This document shows, piece by piece, positions 25,301 to 35,600 of a DNA stretch of 64,000 nt. Within the stretch, counting starts at the first letter, position 1; every line of letters begins with the position of its first letter. Both the position numbers and the translations under genes were made by a program. The notes beneath the pieces were generated by a model. That model was not told where the DNA came from and ran no database searches. It saw only the letters and a list, made by a program, of their open reading frames with translations. Source of the DNA: Pelodera strongyloides (Eukaryota > Nematoda > Chromadorea > Rhabditida > Rhabditidae); NCBI GenBank assembly GCA_036852015.1, contig JAANDG010000465.1, positions 1 to 64,000 of the forward strand, written 5' to 3'.

Positions 25301-26830
25301 GCTATATGGAAAAAAACGCATGTTTCAGTTACGAGGTAAATCAGCAACGTCAATCACTTTGTGTTACACTTAAACAACGAAAGTACAAATTATGCGCAGT
25401 AACATGCGCCAACGATCCATAAATCCAAATAGAAAACTATAAAATCCATAAATATAGAATACATATCAGAACATGTAACGTTTACTGTACTTCAAAGCAG
25501 GTTGGTGCTTGAAAGCACGCACGAACCACGTCAGATTGGTTTTGACCACCGCCGGAAGCATATTTGACCGAGATATGGTGTTTTATTAAAGCGGAATATC
25601 ATTAAGCTAAAGAAAACACCTCCAGACACCTCCATTTACGCACGGAAGTTATACCCTGTTCAAAGGACTCACGTATACTGTCGGAATCGTTTCCCAGCCT
25701 GTTCAATTGGAGTAAGATCCAGCAATTTTTCATCGATTACAAAGGGATCCGGTATTGTCTTGGCGCGGAAAATCTGTTCTAAACAGGGAAGAAAGAACAT
25801 ACAAAGAATATTGATAGAGTGACTCTGTCAGTTCTCTGAATCTAGAGTTCTCAGAGTCTGAGACTACAGAAGAGCCATTGATAACACATAGGATCCTGCA
25901 GACACCAGAAGATGTGCATGTTTCGCTGTTTCGGTTCACTTGCAATAAGATACGCTCGTCAATCATCACCTACCCATACATAGCCCTAACCCCTACTCAC
26001 TTTTAACATTGTCTCAGTCTCTAATTGTAAGGGTATGAATAACATCCACAATCTGGATATTACACGCTGGTGTGATTCAGTCCACACGTAGCAAGACAAC
26101 GACGACAAAAAATGTAAATTCAGAAACTCATGATCGCGCAACGATTTCTTAAGTTCAAGTTTAGTGTCTTAGTGTCTTAGTAATCCTTTGACTAATCAAT
26201 ATCACAATCAATATCACAAACTGACTCATATTCTTTTCTTGTCTCTTCTCCTCATCCGGATCCACCTTTTCTCTTTTCTCAGGGGGTCCTCCGAAAAGTA
26301 GGTCTTCGTCATCCTGAACAACTGTCATAATTACCAGACAATCCTAGAACTGTTGACTCCTTAGACCTTAGTCTCTCCGTAGTCCTTTGATTAGTCTCTT
26401 AGTCTCCCTTGTCTTAGTTCTTAGTTGTCTAGTCTTAGTTCTTCCTTTAATTAACTCGTATTGTTAGTCTCTCTTCACATTCTCTTAGTAGCCCTGAAAT
26501 CGGAAGAAGTAGTAAAGCTGAGACCCTTACCGCTGCTGACGGAAATGGGTCTCCAATGTCATGATTGATCACAACCGTGTCGTATCCCATACGAATCGCT
26601 CGCTTCACCATATTTATCGTATCCTCTAAAAAGCACAGATTACGGTAACCAGGATCCATGTGACATAATATCATGTCACTATGCTAACTACTGATCATAC
26701 TTTGTGAATCAGGCACTATTGGCCCAAATGCAAGAAAATAAAAGAACCTACTCTCACATCCCGAGTGAATTATATTCATTTCAGCAAAATTGAATCCTTT
26801 TGGACAATCCGAAACACCGGGAGCCGTCAT
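22304..26830 (-). CDS. RPP30: Ribonuclease P/MRP protein subunit p30
   Basis: TIM-barrel-like protein subunit of RNase P and RNase MRP, which cut tRNA 5' leaders and pre-rRNA in the nucleus. Eleven exons read downward: 26,830-26,752; 26,625-26,531; 26,313-26,226; 25,778-25,673; 24,931-24,862; 24,604-24,509; 23,735-23,634; 23,356-23,282; 23,070-22,983; 22,752-22,709; 22,441-22,304. Together they give 326 aa against about 268 in human. Family landmarks: DTVVINHD (strand 1), YTRLTATL, YDLIAVRPEKEAI, GVGVEITYAEAL, GKGIIFASGA and the final Ser/Ala-Leu helix. The C-terminus has a Lys/Glu-rich tail. The exon 3/4 junction uses a weak GTCAGT donor and is the least certain. An acceptor (CTTTCAG) lies 4 nt before the ATG, typical of SL trans-splicing. 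Introns 5 and 6 carry three mobile elements. Confidence 0.85.
23889..24145 (+). mobile_element. tRNA-derived SINE-like element (family 1)
   Basis: Starts GGGGCCTGGTGGTCCAGTGG, an A-box-like TGGTCCAGTGGC, then a B box GAGTTCGATTCCGG about 35 nt later, spaced as in a tRNA promoter. It is followed by an unrelated body (CACCACCAGGCGAGGG, CCTGGCCCTAG) ending near AATAAAGGTGCACG. No clean cloverleaf acceptor stem closes, so it is not a functional tRNA. It lies in RPP30 intron 6, antisense to that gene. A partial copy is at 4,271-4,340. Confidence 0.65.
24239..24398. mobile_element. Family A MITE (copy 5)
   Basis: In RPP30 intron 6. Left arm AAATACCGGGTGGTTTTTG, right arm CCGGCCGGTATTGCGCTTTAA; the core TAATTAGAATGAAAAATCGAG is conserved. 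Confidence 0.75.
24696..24840. mobile_element. Family B foldback element (copy 1)
   Basis: Ends GTGGCCATATTCACCA and GAGTGGTGAATATGACCTC. Inside are the family motifs TTTTTCTCTGCGT, CTACTTTCTGTCCCCAGGGA and the short palindrome CCCCAGGGAATATTTCCCTGGGG. It fills more than half of RPP30 intron 5. Confidence 0.8.
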
Positions 26831-27842
26831 TATACTGAAAGTAATGAGTAATTGTTATGCAGAAACCCTCAACAAAAGAAAGAGCAAACAGCCAACAAGA
26901 ACTATCCACAGTATGACAAAAAGAAATAGAACACATGGTCACAAAATCATGAGATAAGAACAGGAATTAAATCCCTTGATGTCAAGAATAAATAAATTGC
27001 TATTCACAGTTTTTATTAACAACAAGAAACACAAGTTTACAACATTAGTATATAGCGTTGCTAAAGTCTAAAAACTAATTCATGAATCCTCCTAGACCAC
27101 CCACGAAGCTGATACTATCTGCGTGGGGATACTGTATTGATTATGAACGGTCACTCAGTCTGAGACTTTCAGAATTCTAACAAGAAAACACAATGAAACT
27201 CAATCAATTGCCAACAACAGGAATATCGAGCTCGAACCCTACGTTAGACACAGACACGCGTTATAATCAAAAAGAGTTTAAAGTACTTCAAATAGAATAG
27301 TTACGCTCGGAATCGGAATGTTAAACAAAGCGGAATCTCGTAAAGAAACTAAAGCCGAAATAAATCAGATCAGACCGAAAATGAGAAGTATAAGCAGATG
27401 GAAATGAAAAAAGCACGCAAATTACGGATAATAAATGCTACTCTCAATGGAAATGGAATTTGAGCAAGATGAAATGTGAAACTTTGGCTAGCGACCGTTC
27501 GGGACAAGTAAACAAAGAAACTACAATAGCTGAATAACTAACCGACTACAAGCTCTACGTGACTAAGAATAGGAAGTTTGGTACCACAAGTAAATGCTCA
27601 ATCACCATCCGACAATACAGACTTTACAAAAGCAAAAGGTATATTTACTATATCTAACAGCTTACTTCACAACGTCTTCAAGCAAAGCCAAAGCAAGTCG
27701 AAAAAATTAAGTTATCAAATCTAGTCAACGCGGAAGTAATATCCTTATTATCAATAAAACGCTAAGAAACCGACAAACGACCAAGTTAAACTAGAAAAAA
27801 AACCTACCAGAAAAATCCTAAAATCGCAACATGCCTCTCAGC
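26831..27842. other. Intergenic between TMX2 and RPP30
   Basis: About 1 kb between two co-oriented minus-strand genes. AT-rich, no exon recognised. An AATAAA-like signal on the minus strand was not clear. It is too long for a typical compact operon spacer but could still be an intercistronic or promoter region. Confidence 0.5.
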
Positions 27843-30800
27843 TCACTGGTCCTTTTTAGTTTCCTCTTTGGCAGTTTGTTCCTGGGTGAACTGTTTTCGC
27901 TCCGACTTGTTCATTCCACTCTTGCATTCATTGTAGATGTTGAGCATGTCAAATTCCAGAATACTGTTCTCCTGAAGAGAAAACAATATCAAGACCCTCT
28001 GACTGACACACTCTGCAGTCTCAGACAAACCTGAGCCTTTGGTGACACACCCTGCAGTCTCAGACAAACCTGAACATTTAGTGACACACTCTGTATCTGC
28101 AGTCTCAGACAAAACTGAGCCTTTAGTGACACACTCTGCAACCTCAGACAAACCTGAACCTTTAGCCTTGCCGCGCCGCGCCGCACAAAACAATATAAAT
28201 TGATTCTTCTTAAAATGCTCCTCTCACCTGATTGAACACAAATGGAATTGCACGATGTTTATCACTGACAAGTGGGCGTCTACGAACCTCCTTGGCTTCC
28301 TACAATAGGGGGGAATATAGAAAACAAATTAACAAATAGGCATACCGTATGCTAAGAAGTAAATAAGTACTCACAAACGAAGCAAAGATCATATACTAAA
28401 CACAAGTAAATGCTGACAAGGCAGCCCACAGGAGACATTTCGTCATGAATAATCAATCAATTACTGAGTGTAAAAGCTTACCTGGAAACAGCAGACCGTC
28501 GGTAACTGTCTGCTCATCGGATGTGCATTTACACGGAATCTTTCCGCTTCCTTTGGCCAACGCCCAACATCCAATTTACCAAAACGCAAATTGGGAAGCG
28601 TGAACCTGTAAGTAAGCATTAAACTGAATAATTTATGAAACATTTAATACAAAGAAAGTCCAATTCTAGAATTAGATTATTTCATGCCTAGCCCCCCCCC
28701 CCCCGACTTACATCGGGTTTTTGGTAAATTGAGCCTATTTGGTTAAAACGTTAGAGTGAGGATCGAAAAGTGGTTCTTAGTTCCGAAAGAACCAAAAAGC
28801 TTATGAAAAGATACGAAAACACAAGAAAATGTTATAGAAAAAGAGACAAGAGCATGTCCTAGAGTCCTAGTCAATAAATATTCGACCCCTCTAACCCGAC
28901 ACAGAGCGGTCGCATCACCCCCGCCGAAATGAGCTACCCTGATATTTATAATGAATCCACACCAACTTCTCGCCCAAATATTCCTATTCGCCAGAATATT
29001 CAACTATCTGTCTCCGAATTATTCACCGATTTGAAGTCCTTTATCCGCGAAGAAATAGCTGAAGGATTTCGAAGGAATGAGCTCAAGGACCACTTCGTCA
29101 TCTTAAACGCAACGGAAAGCGACCGGGTGAGTGTTGATACTGTTATTTCGCACAAAGTTTTGTCATTGTGTAATCACTCACCCGAGTCTTTCAATATTAT
29201 TGGTCGCCTTGGAAAATATCGCAATTTCCCTCGCCCTATTTTATGCCGTATGAAACCCGGTTTCGCTTTGCCAATTTTTAAGGACCTGGCCGAACGACTG
29301 AAGATGACTCCGGATCTTGCCCACATCAATATTCGTCGTGCTGAGACTGCGAAACAGCGCCACGAAGGTTACCTGCGCCGCCAAGCTGTTCGTGATCTAC
29401 AATCCGGCGATCCACAATGCCCTGCTGCGGAGATCAAAGAACCATCGACCCCAATTGAGAGTTCACGTGCGGACACTCCGCCTCTAATTGCCTCCCCTCA
29501 ATTGCCTGTTACTGTTGTACCAATTGCAGACACCCCACAATTGCCCGCTGCAGAAACACCTGTGCAAGCCCCTATTGATCAAAATCAGGCACATAATGAG
29601 TTCATGGCTAGATTTATGGAGGCCTTTAATAGAAATTGGAAGGAAGAACAGCCTGCATTAATTGAATCGCTCACTAAGAAGTTTGGTTCATAGATTAACC
29701 TTTTGAAACTTACTTCTGCAATATATTTATTTTATCGTAGTATTTATTTGCTTACTTGCTACTAGAAATATGAAACATACAGTAGGGCCCCTTGTCAGTA
29801 TGGGATGTTTTTATACGCATTGCCGTCTTAGGGTTGCCTTTTGATTATGTACTTTTAATATAATCAATAAATCTTTATTATTAAATAAACAAAAATAAAC
29901 CTACTTGTCAGAAAGTTGGGCAAACACGGGATTCACGTGTTTACAGTCTGGGGACCACGTCGTGTAGAACATAATAAACCAAGTGGTCTTTCGATCCTTG
30001 GTCAATTCATCCTATAAAACAGAGGTAAAATACTGTAGCTTCTTTATTTCTTCTCATACTTCACTACTCAGACAATACGGCTTACCTAGAATATAACAAA
30101 CACACGTTGTTAGCCTGGCAGGAATATAACAAAAGCACGGAGGTTCTATTTCTATCTTCACTGAAACATTACGTAAGTATGGCGTAGCTTACGCATCGCC
30201 AAATATACGTAAGTAAGGCTTGGCTTACGCATAGCCAAATACGTAAGTAAGACTTGGCTTACGCATAGCCAAATATACGTACGTAAGGCTTGGCTTACAC
30301 ATGTCCAAATAAAACAATTACATAAACCTACAAAGAGTTCTGGTCCCTGGAAGTAAGTGATTCGCTCCGGACCAACGTAAAGTGGTTCAGGGAAAATAAC
30401 ACTGACAACTGAAATTAATTGAATAAAACAAAAATGCATAGTATTCAACAATATAACTAGATGATTTTACACAAAGCTTTACAAATTTCATACCATTTCT
30501 CCAAATATAGGATGACTCAACAAAAAACGACAAAGGTTAGTTACTTAATTAAAAACAGAAGGAAAACACAGAAGTAGGCACTGGAAATAAAAATGAACTT
30601 ACTGAGTGCCACTACGACGTACACAATTCCAATGAGTGGATCGGCACGCAAGAAAAGGAAGACATTGGCAACTTTGGCAAAAAGGAACACATTCGAGATG
30701 TAGTGGAGCCAGTTTGTTGCTTTTCTAAAGTTATTCAACATAAACAAAGGTTAAGGTTAGAGCCGTCTTCGCAAGAGATCTCAACTCCGCGCGGGTCCCC

Positions 30801-31646
30801 TCCGGGGTAGGAGTCGAACCGACGAGCCGCCGTGCCTGCGCTTTTCCTGAGACATCGTCTTCGGCACTGCTCCACCTGACCCAATGTGTATATTAACTAT
30901 AATTTCATTGTATGCAGCACAATTTCACATGAAAAGAGCAGAAATACCGACAATATAATCAAATAAACTCCGTACGCATAAACATAACCTCACCTTCCTT
31001 TCCAGACGATTATAACGGCCAGAAACATCAAAATTTCGCGTTCTCTCTGAAATAAATGACATTAGAATGGTTTGCACATTTCACGATGACACATACTCAT
31101 ACTCTTCACTAACTCAACATACATACGCACTCGCTAAGATTAATTAGATCCAATAAAAACTCTGACCGAATCGACTCCGCATTCGCCCTCATATAGGAAA
31201 AGGTTCTCGCAGATGAACGGCTGCGTCTTTGCAACCTAAAAAGACAATTCGTGAATCTATTAAGTTTACTTCATGTATGACTTCTAAACTCACATTGAAC
31301 CTCATAATGAAACATGAAACTCCTAAAAACAAGCAGTTATATCCCATTCCAAAATCCAGTTTGTTACTTTCCGCTCCTAGAGGATACATAGAAACGCAAA
31401 ACGCATCTTCAAATGCTACCTTTCTAAGTTATAGGCCGTTACCGTACCGACATGAACCAATCGTTTAAAGAAAATGCAATATGTGGATAACTTTTCGCAA
31501 TTTCGCACCACGTAATCAAATGAAACAAAAACATAATTGCTAATTACGAAACAAAGACTCACGATAAAAGCCAGTGAAAGGATTGCGTTGAGTATGTGAT
31601 GGGGCGTCAGAGCCCTTTTGGCATCGGCCAAACGGGGCACAATCAT
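27843..31646 (-). CDS. TMX2: Thioredoxin-related transmembrane protein 2 homologue
   Basis: ER membrane protein of the PDI superfamily. Nine exons: 31,646-31,563; 31,235-31,167; 31,046-30,994; 30,724-30,603; 30,408-30,332; 30,011-29,905; 28,605-28,482; 28,299-28,228; 27,971-27,843. They give 278 aa (human about 296). Order: hydrophobic N-terminal segment, ILMFLAVIIVW and NVFLFLRADPLIGIVYVVVAL membrane segments, then the thioredoxin-like fold with WSPDC at 154-158, FGKLDVGR and QLPTVCCFQ. The active site SPDC has only the second cysteine, like SNDC in vertebrate TMX2, so it is probably not a dithiol oxidoreductase. The C-terminus KKDQ fits the KKxx ER-retrieval signal. TTTTTCAG lies 2 nt before the ATG, so the mRNA is probably SL trans-spliced. 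The last intron holds tandem repeats, and intron 6 holds an intronless ORF on the other strand. Confidence 0.9.
27980..28165. repeat. Tandem repeat, about 42-50 bp units, in the last TMX2 intron
   Basis: Four imperfect units of (GACACACTCTGCAGTC)(TCAGACAAACCTGA)(GCCTTTAG..). The third unit carries a 6-base insertion. An open minus-strand frame runs through them (repeating SETAECVTKGSGL-like text), but the splice signals at 28,227 and 27,972 remove it. Confidence 0.85.
28690..28703. repeat. Poly-C tract
   Basis: An uninterrupted run of about 14 C residues in TMX2 intron 6, about 230 bp upstream of the nested ORF. Confidence 0.9.
28929..29693 (+). CDS. Intronless 254-aa ORF nested in a TMX2 intron, ORF1-like
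   Basis: An uninterrupted frame of 254 codons on the strand opposite TMX2, by far the longest in the window apart from RRP46. Residues about 50-170 have the pattern DHFVILN.TESDR, FNIIGRLGKY..FPRPILCRM and R.ETAKQRHEGYLRRQ. This resembles the RNA-binding part of non-LTR retrotransposon ORF1-like proteins (short beta strand, RxG..RPR.L, basic helix), as I recall that family. Residues 175-220 are Pro/Thr-rich with repeated PQLP and ADTP. The C-terminus has an amphipathic helix. There is no zinc knuckle, endonuclease or reverse transcriptase nearby. No splice acceptor precedes the ATG. AATAAA occurs at 29,866 and 29,882. It could be a retroelement remnant, a domesticated ORF1, or an unrelated single-exon gene. 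Confidence 0.6.
   Translation: MSYPDIYNESTPTSRPNIPIRQNIQLSVSELFTDLKSFIREEIAEGFRRNELKDHFVILNATESDRVSVDTVISHKVLSLCNHSPESFNIIGRLGKYRNFPRPILCRMKPGFALPIFKDLAERLKMTPDLAHINIRRAETAKQRHEGYLRRQAVRDLQSGDPQCPAAEIKEPSTPIESSRADTPPLIASPQLPVTVVPIADTPQLPAAETPVQAPIDQNQAHNEFMARFMEAFNRNWKEEQPALIESLTKKFGS
30170..30308. repeat. Tandem repeat with GTAAGT and palindromes in TMX2 intron 5
   Basis: Four units of about 35-40 bp with the consensus ACGTAAGTAAGGCTTGGCTT / ACGCATAGCCAAATAT. Each unit contains GTAAGT and the inverted pair TTGGCT..AGCCAA. Located just downstream, in sense, of the exon ending at 30,332. Confidence 0.85.
30785..30890 (-). mobile_element. tRNA-derived SINE-like element (family 2)
   Basis: On the minus strand: an A-box-like GGTGGAGCAGTGCC, then B box CGTCGGTTCGACTCC about 50 nt on, followed by CCGGAGGGGACCCGCGCG. 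Related to 20,250-20,325. Lies in TMX2 intron 3 in the sense orientation. Confidence 0.6.
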
Positions 31647-32640
31647 TCCTGAAAAATACATCATTTAATCAAAAAGGAAAAAAAAACATAAAATAAGAAG
31701 GTGTGTTGGACGAGATCCAATACATCAACAATAAGGGTCGAGGATATAGTTCTCCAAAGAAAAACACATTTAATATTCAAAAATGCAACGGTCGCAGGGT
31801 AAGCGTCTGTCACGAGTAACGCTCCGTACACTAGTAAAACTAGGCTCAATGTTCGAACAAAAAAAATCGAGTACAACAAACATATAACATATATCACAGT
31901 GCGATAAACACAGAAAACATTACTAAACTTTTAAATGTTTGAAATTTTATTACCAATATTATACAAATCACAGCATTAGTGGAACCACTAGTGGTCCAAA
32001 GTCATCAAAGATCAAATATAAAGCGTGCTATGTACAAATTATCATTCACTATCAAAGCTATTCTCGAGTATCAATTCTATAATAAGCCTTCAGTCAATAT
32101 CACACACTAATATATGTACAAGCAAGCAAGCCCAAACTTAAACTGTTGCTCATGTATCAAGTACAAAAGGGAACCGAGTATACTAAAACCAACATAACAT
32201 ACATGTAGTGAAGGAAGGGTGCACGACTAGTTATGTTAATAAAATAAAGCTATGTTTGGCTTCAGGAATGATTTCGTTTCAACAAATCGTATTTAGAAAG
32301 AAACAGTACTCTCATAATACAAATGGCAGGATTAGGCACTAGGTGTCAAACTATGTACAAATTAGACTGTTTTGATGGTAAAGGAATCATGCTTTTGGCA
32401 GGTTCTGCGGGCAACTCTGACAATTCCACACACAAGGACACAGAAATACTATATAATTGGACAAAAATGTTATACATGACATTGAATAACTATATTATAA
32501 AGGTGCAAAATAGGTCTTAGTTCGGAGCAAGTGTTCGTCAAAATCAACTAACCTATTAGTAACGCCTCAATGGGCAAGTGAGTCAAAGCCATTTATTACG
32601 ATATGTAAATTACATGTCTGCTGGTCTGCGCCCCCTCTCT
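31647..32640. other. Intergenic between cil-1 and TMX2
   Basis: About 1 kb between co-oriented minus-strand genes. AT-rich; no exon or element recognised. Confidence 0.5.
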
Positions 32641-35600
32641 TTAGCTCCCATTTTGCATAAGATCGGGTGCTTGGATCACTTTAAACGATTTTCCCAATCC
32701 AACCAAACAATTGGAGTTAGTCGAGTGGTAGCCAAACCTGGAGTTTAATAAATACCTACACCAAAACCAAAACAATCAATGTTCGTTGTGAAAACAAAAT
32801 CACACAAAAAGAATCATGCTTATAACAACTGTGAAACATTGGGCTCGTTTCTTTGATATCATCTCCAAAGTCGAGTAATGAACTGATCATGTGATTCTTG
32901 CAACTAGAATACTGTATCCCCACAAACTATAACCAACCTATAATCACCGGGAGGCAAACTGGGTAGTTCAGCAACATTCCACGTTTCGTTGTTGAGTGAT
33001 TGCTCGTAGCAGGTCATCATATATACCTTAAAAATTGACAAATTACAAGGCAAATGCTTTGCTAAATAGAGTAGGAAAGGTAAAGTATAATGTTACAAGC
33101 ACAATGCAAGGACACGCCACAGATATTAGCACGGCCACATAGGGCAAACCCTCCGAAAACTAAACGGCAATCAATAGAGAAACGGACCCATCTGACAGGA
33201 GAAGTCACGTCGGTCATCGTTGCCGGATACACGGCAATCCAGTCCATGTAGGCACCTGATATATACAACTTAGGAAAACATTAAATCCAGAAAAAGAACT
33301 CATACTCATACAATACTGAACCATGTCTCAACACAACCCCTTACCTAAGCATACACACACATACGCTACAGCAACACAGACAAGATGCCAATATATGTCC
33401 GTCGCATTGTCGCATACAATAAATCAATTCTAAAATCAGGAATAAAATACTTACCATGCTTGCTCCAATAGTCTTTCTTCATCTTGAATCGTGACGTCAC
33501 AGGAATCGACGTGTACCTACACGTAAAATAATGTACTTCACTAAAAAGGAAGCGGTCATTGTGGCTTGTGCCCAGTACCAAATGTCGCAGTTTCCATATT
33601 CTGCAACTCGGGGCTAAGCGGTAACATTACGCTACGCCCTTCATAGCATCTGTTTTGAGTTTTCACCCCGTATCGCCTTAGCGGAGATGCGCTCTATCGA
33701 AAAGTGTGATAAAACCGTTAAAAATGAAAATGCTAAAACTTAATTTCAGCTCACCAAGTCGGTAGATGCTCAAATTGCACATCCCAGTCCACTGCCAAAT
33801 TGGTCGCCGTCAATGGGATCCGAGCAGTGAACGAGCCTACAATCACAACGGTTCATCTCAGTGAATACATTAAAGCGCAATACCGGCCAGTTTTTGAAAC
33901 GCATCAATTAGACCAGGATTCTTAAGCAGTTTATGCAAATGAACATAAATTACAATAAAAAATCGAGTTCAATTCGCGAAAATTAGCATAAATAAATACA
34001 TAAGAATTCAGTTGTCGACGATACGTTTTAAAAACAAGCCGGTATTTTGTTTTAAAAAATTCATACACTTACACCTACAGCAACATGATGTATACACAAA
34101 TAAAAGGCGATACCGCGCAACTCTACATCATTAAACTTCACAATTTTGTGACTATTAAATATGCAATTTCTGAAACACGACCAGTTGGTGAAAAAAAAAC
34201 AGTCGCTAACCTTTTACAGGCAAATGATCGCTGGCCTTTACTGTCGGCATCGAACAATATAAATCGCACTTTAGGCCAGATCCCTAAATGAGAAGGAAAT
34301 AACGCATCATATAAACAAAAATATATTACCTTAATCACTAAAACTTCGGATAGCAGTAAGTACACGAACACAGAGTTTTTTCACAAAAAATGTTAGTAAA
34401 GAAACTTGTGCGAAAAGTAAAGTCACCAAGCACTAACCCTGAACAGTATCCTATCGCACCACGAAGGAGTTCGCTTCAGATCGTATTTCGTTGTTCCCAT
34501 TGTCAGGCGGTATGTTGGAGGAAAATTGATTGAAGCCTGAAAATAGAATAATCATAAAATAAACAAAGCATTATCGTGGTTACCCATCCTATTGCAGTTA
34601 CTCCAACTCACCCTTCCTACTAAATTATCATACTTTGTGTCACATGATACATTCAATATAATCTCATACGCGGACGGTTATTCGGATATTCCCAATAATG
34701 AATGCTTCAAGCTTCAATATTTTTCGACTTTCTGAAAAACTGCGTAAGAACTATCAACTATGATTATAAAGCAGTACCTCCTGATACCCGAGGAAAGCGA
34801 GTTTCTGTGCGCGAGCCCTCGATAACTGGTCCTTTTCTAACAAAGTGTCCAATTTTCCCTGAACAATAGCTTCGGCGACAATGTCAGCATCGTCCTCGAT
34901 ACGGAAATTTAGATCACCCATCCAGATGATGTACCTATAAAGTCATATATTAAGTAATCGAATCTCTATATCTGGCTCGTCCAAGAACAATACTTCCAAG
35001 GAAACTTCTCGGCACGTGATTACCAGGGTATAAATTCCGTGCATAAATGGAGGTAGTTTCTTTAGCTTAGTGATAAAAAGTTTTATTTGGTAAAATATAT
35101 TAATTTCGAATTGCTTCCGGAGGTGGTTCGTGCGTGTTTTCACGCAACAACCTGTACCCCTGGTGCTTCCTCTGTCTGAAGACGAGATCAGTTTCGATCA
35201 CAGCAAGAGGACGAAAACTATCCTGACACCATATTCACCACTCCGATTCCCTCGAGTAAACATTCCCTGAGGACAGAAAATAGCATTATACATTCTACTG
35301 TGAGACACGCAGAGAAAAAGACGGGGAATTCCCCATGGGGAATTGAGTGGTGAATAAGACCTCAGTTTTATTATCAGCATTCAGAGTACCGACTCTTCTA
35401 AAGAGAAGCATAATTATGCACTCACTTGACATCTCTATCCTCGAGAAATGCACATCCCTTATTATCATTGTACTGTAGAATACGTCTATCAAATTGTGAC
35501 ACATCGTGCACAAAGTGAGACACGACAAATACAAGCGAGGTGAAATCCTGCAAAATAAATAACAAATCTAATATTAAGTGTCACGACTCCGCATCAACGG

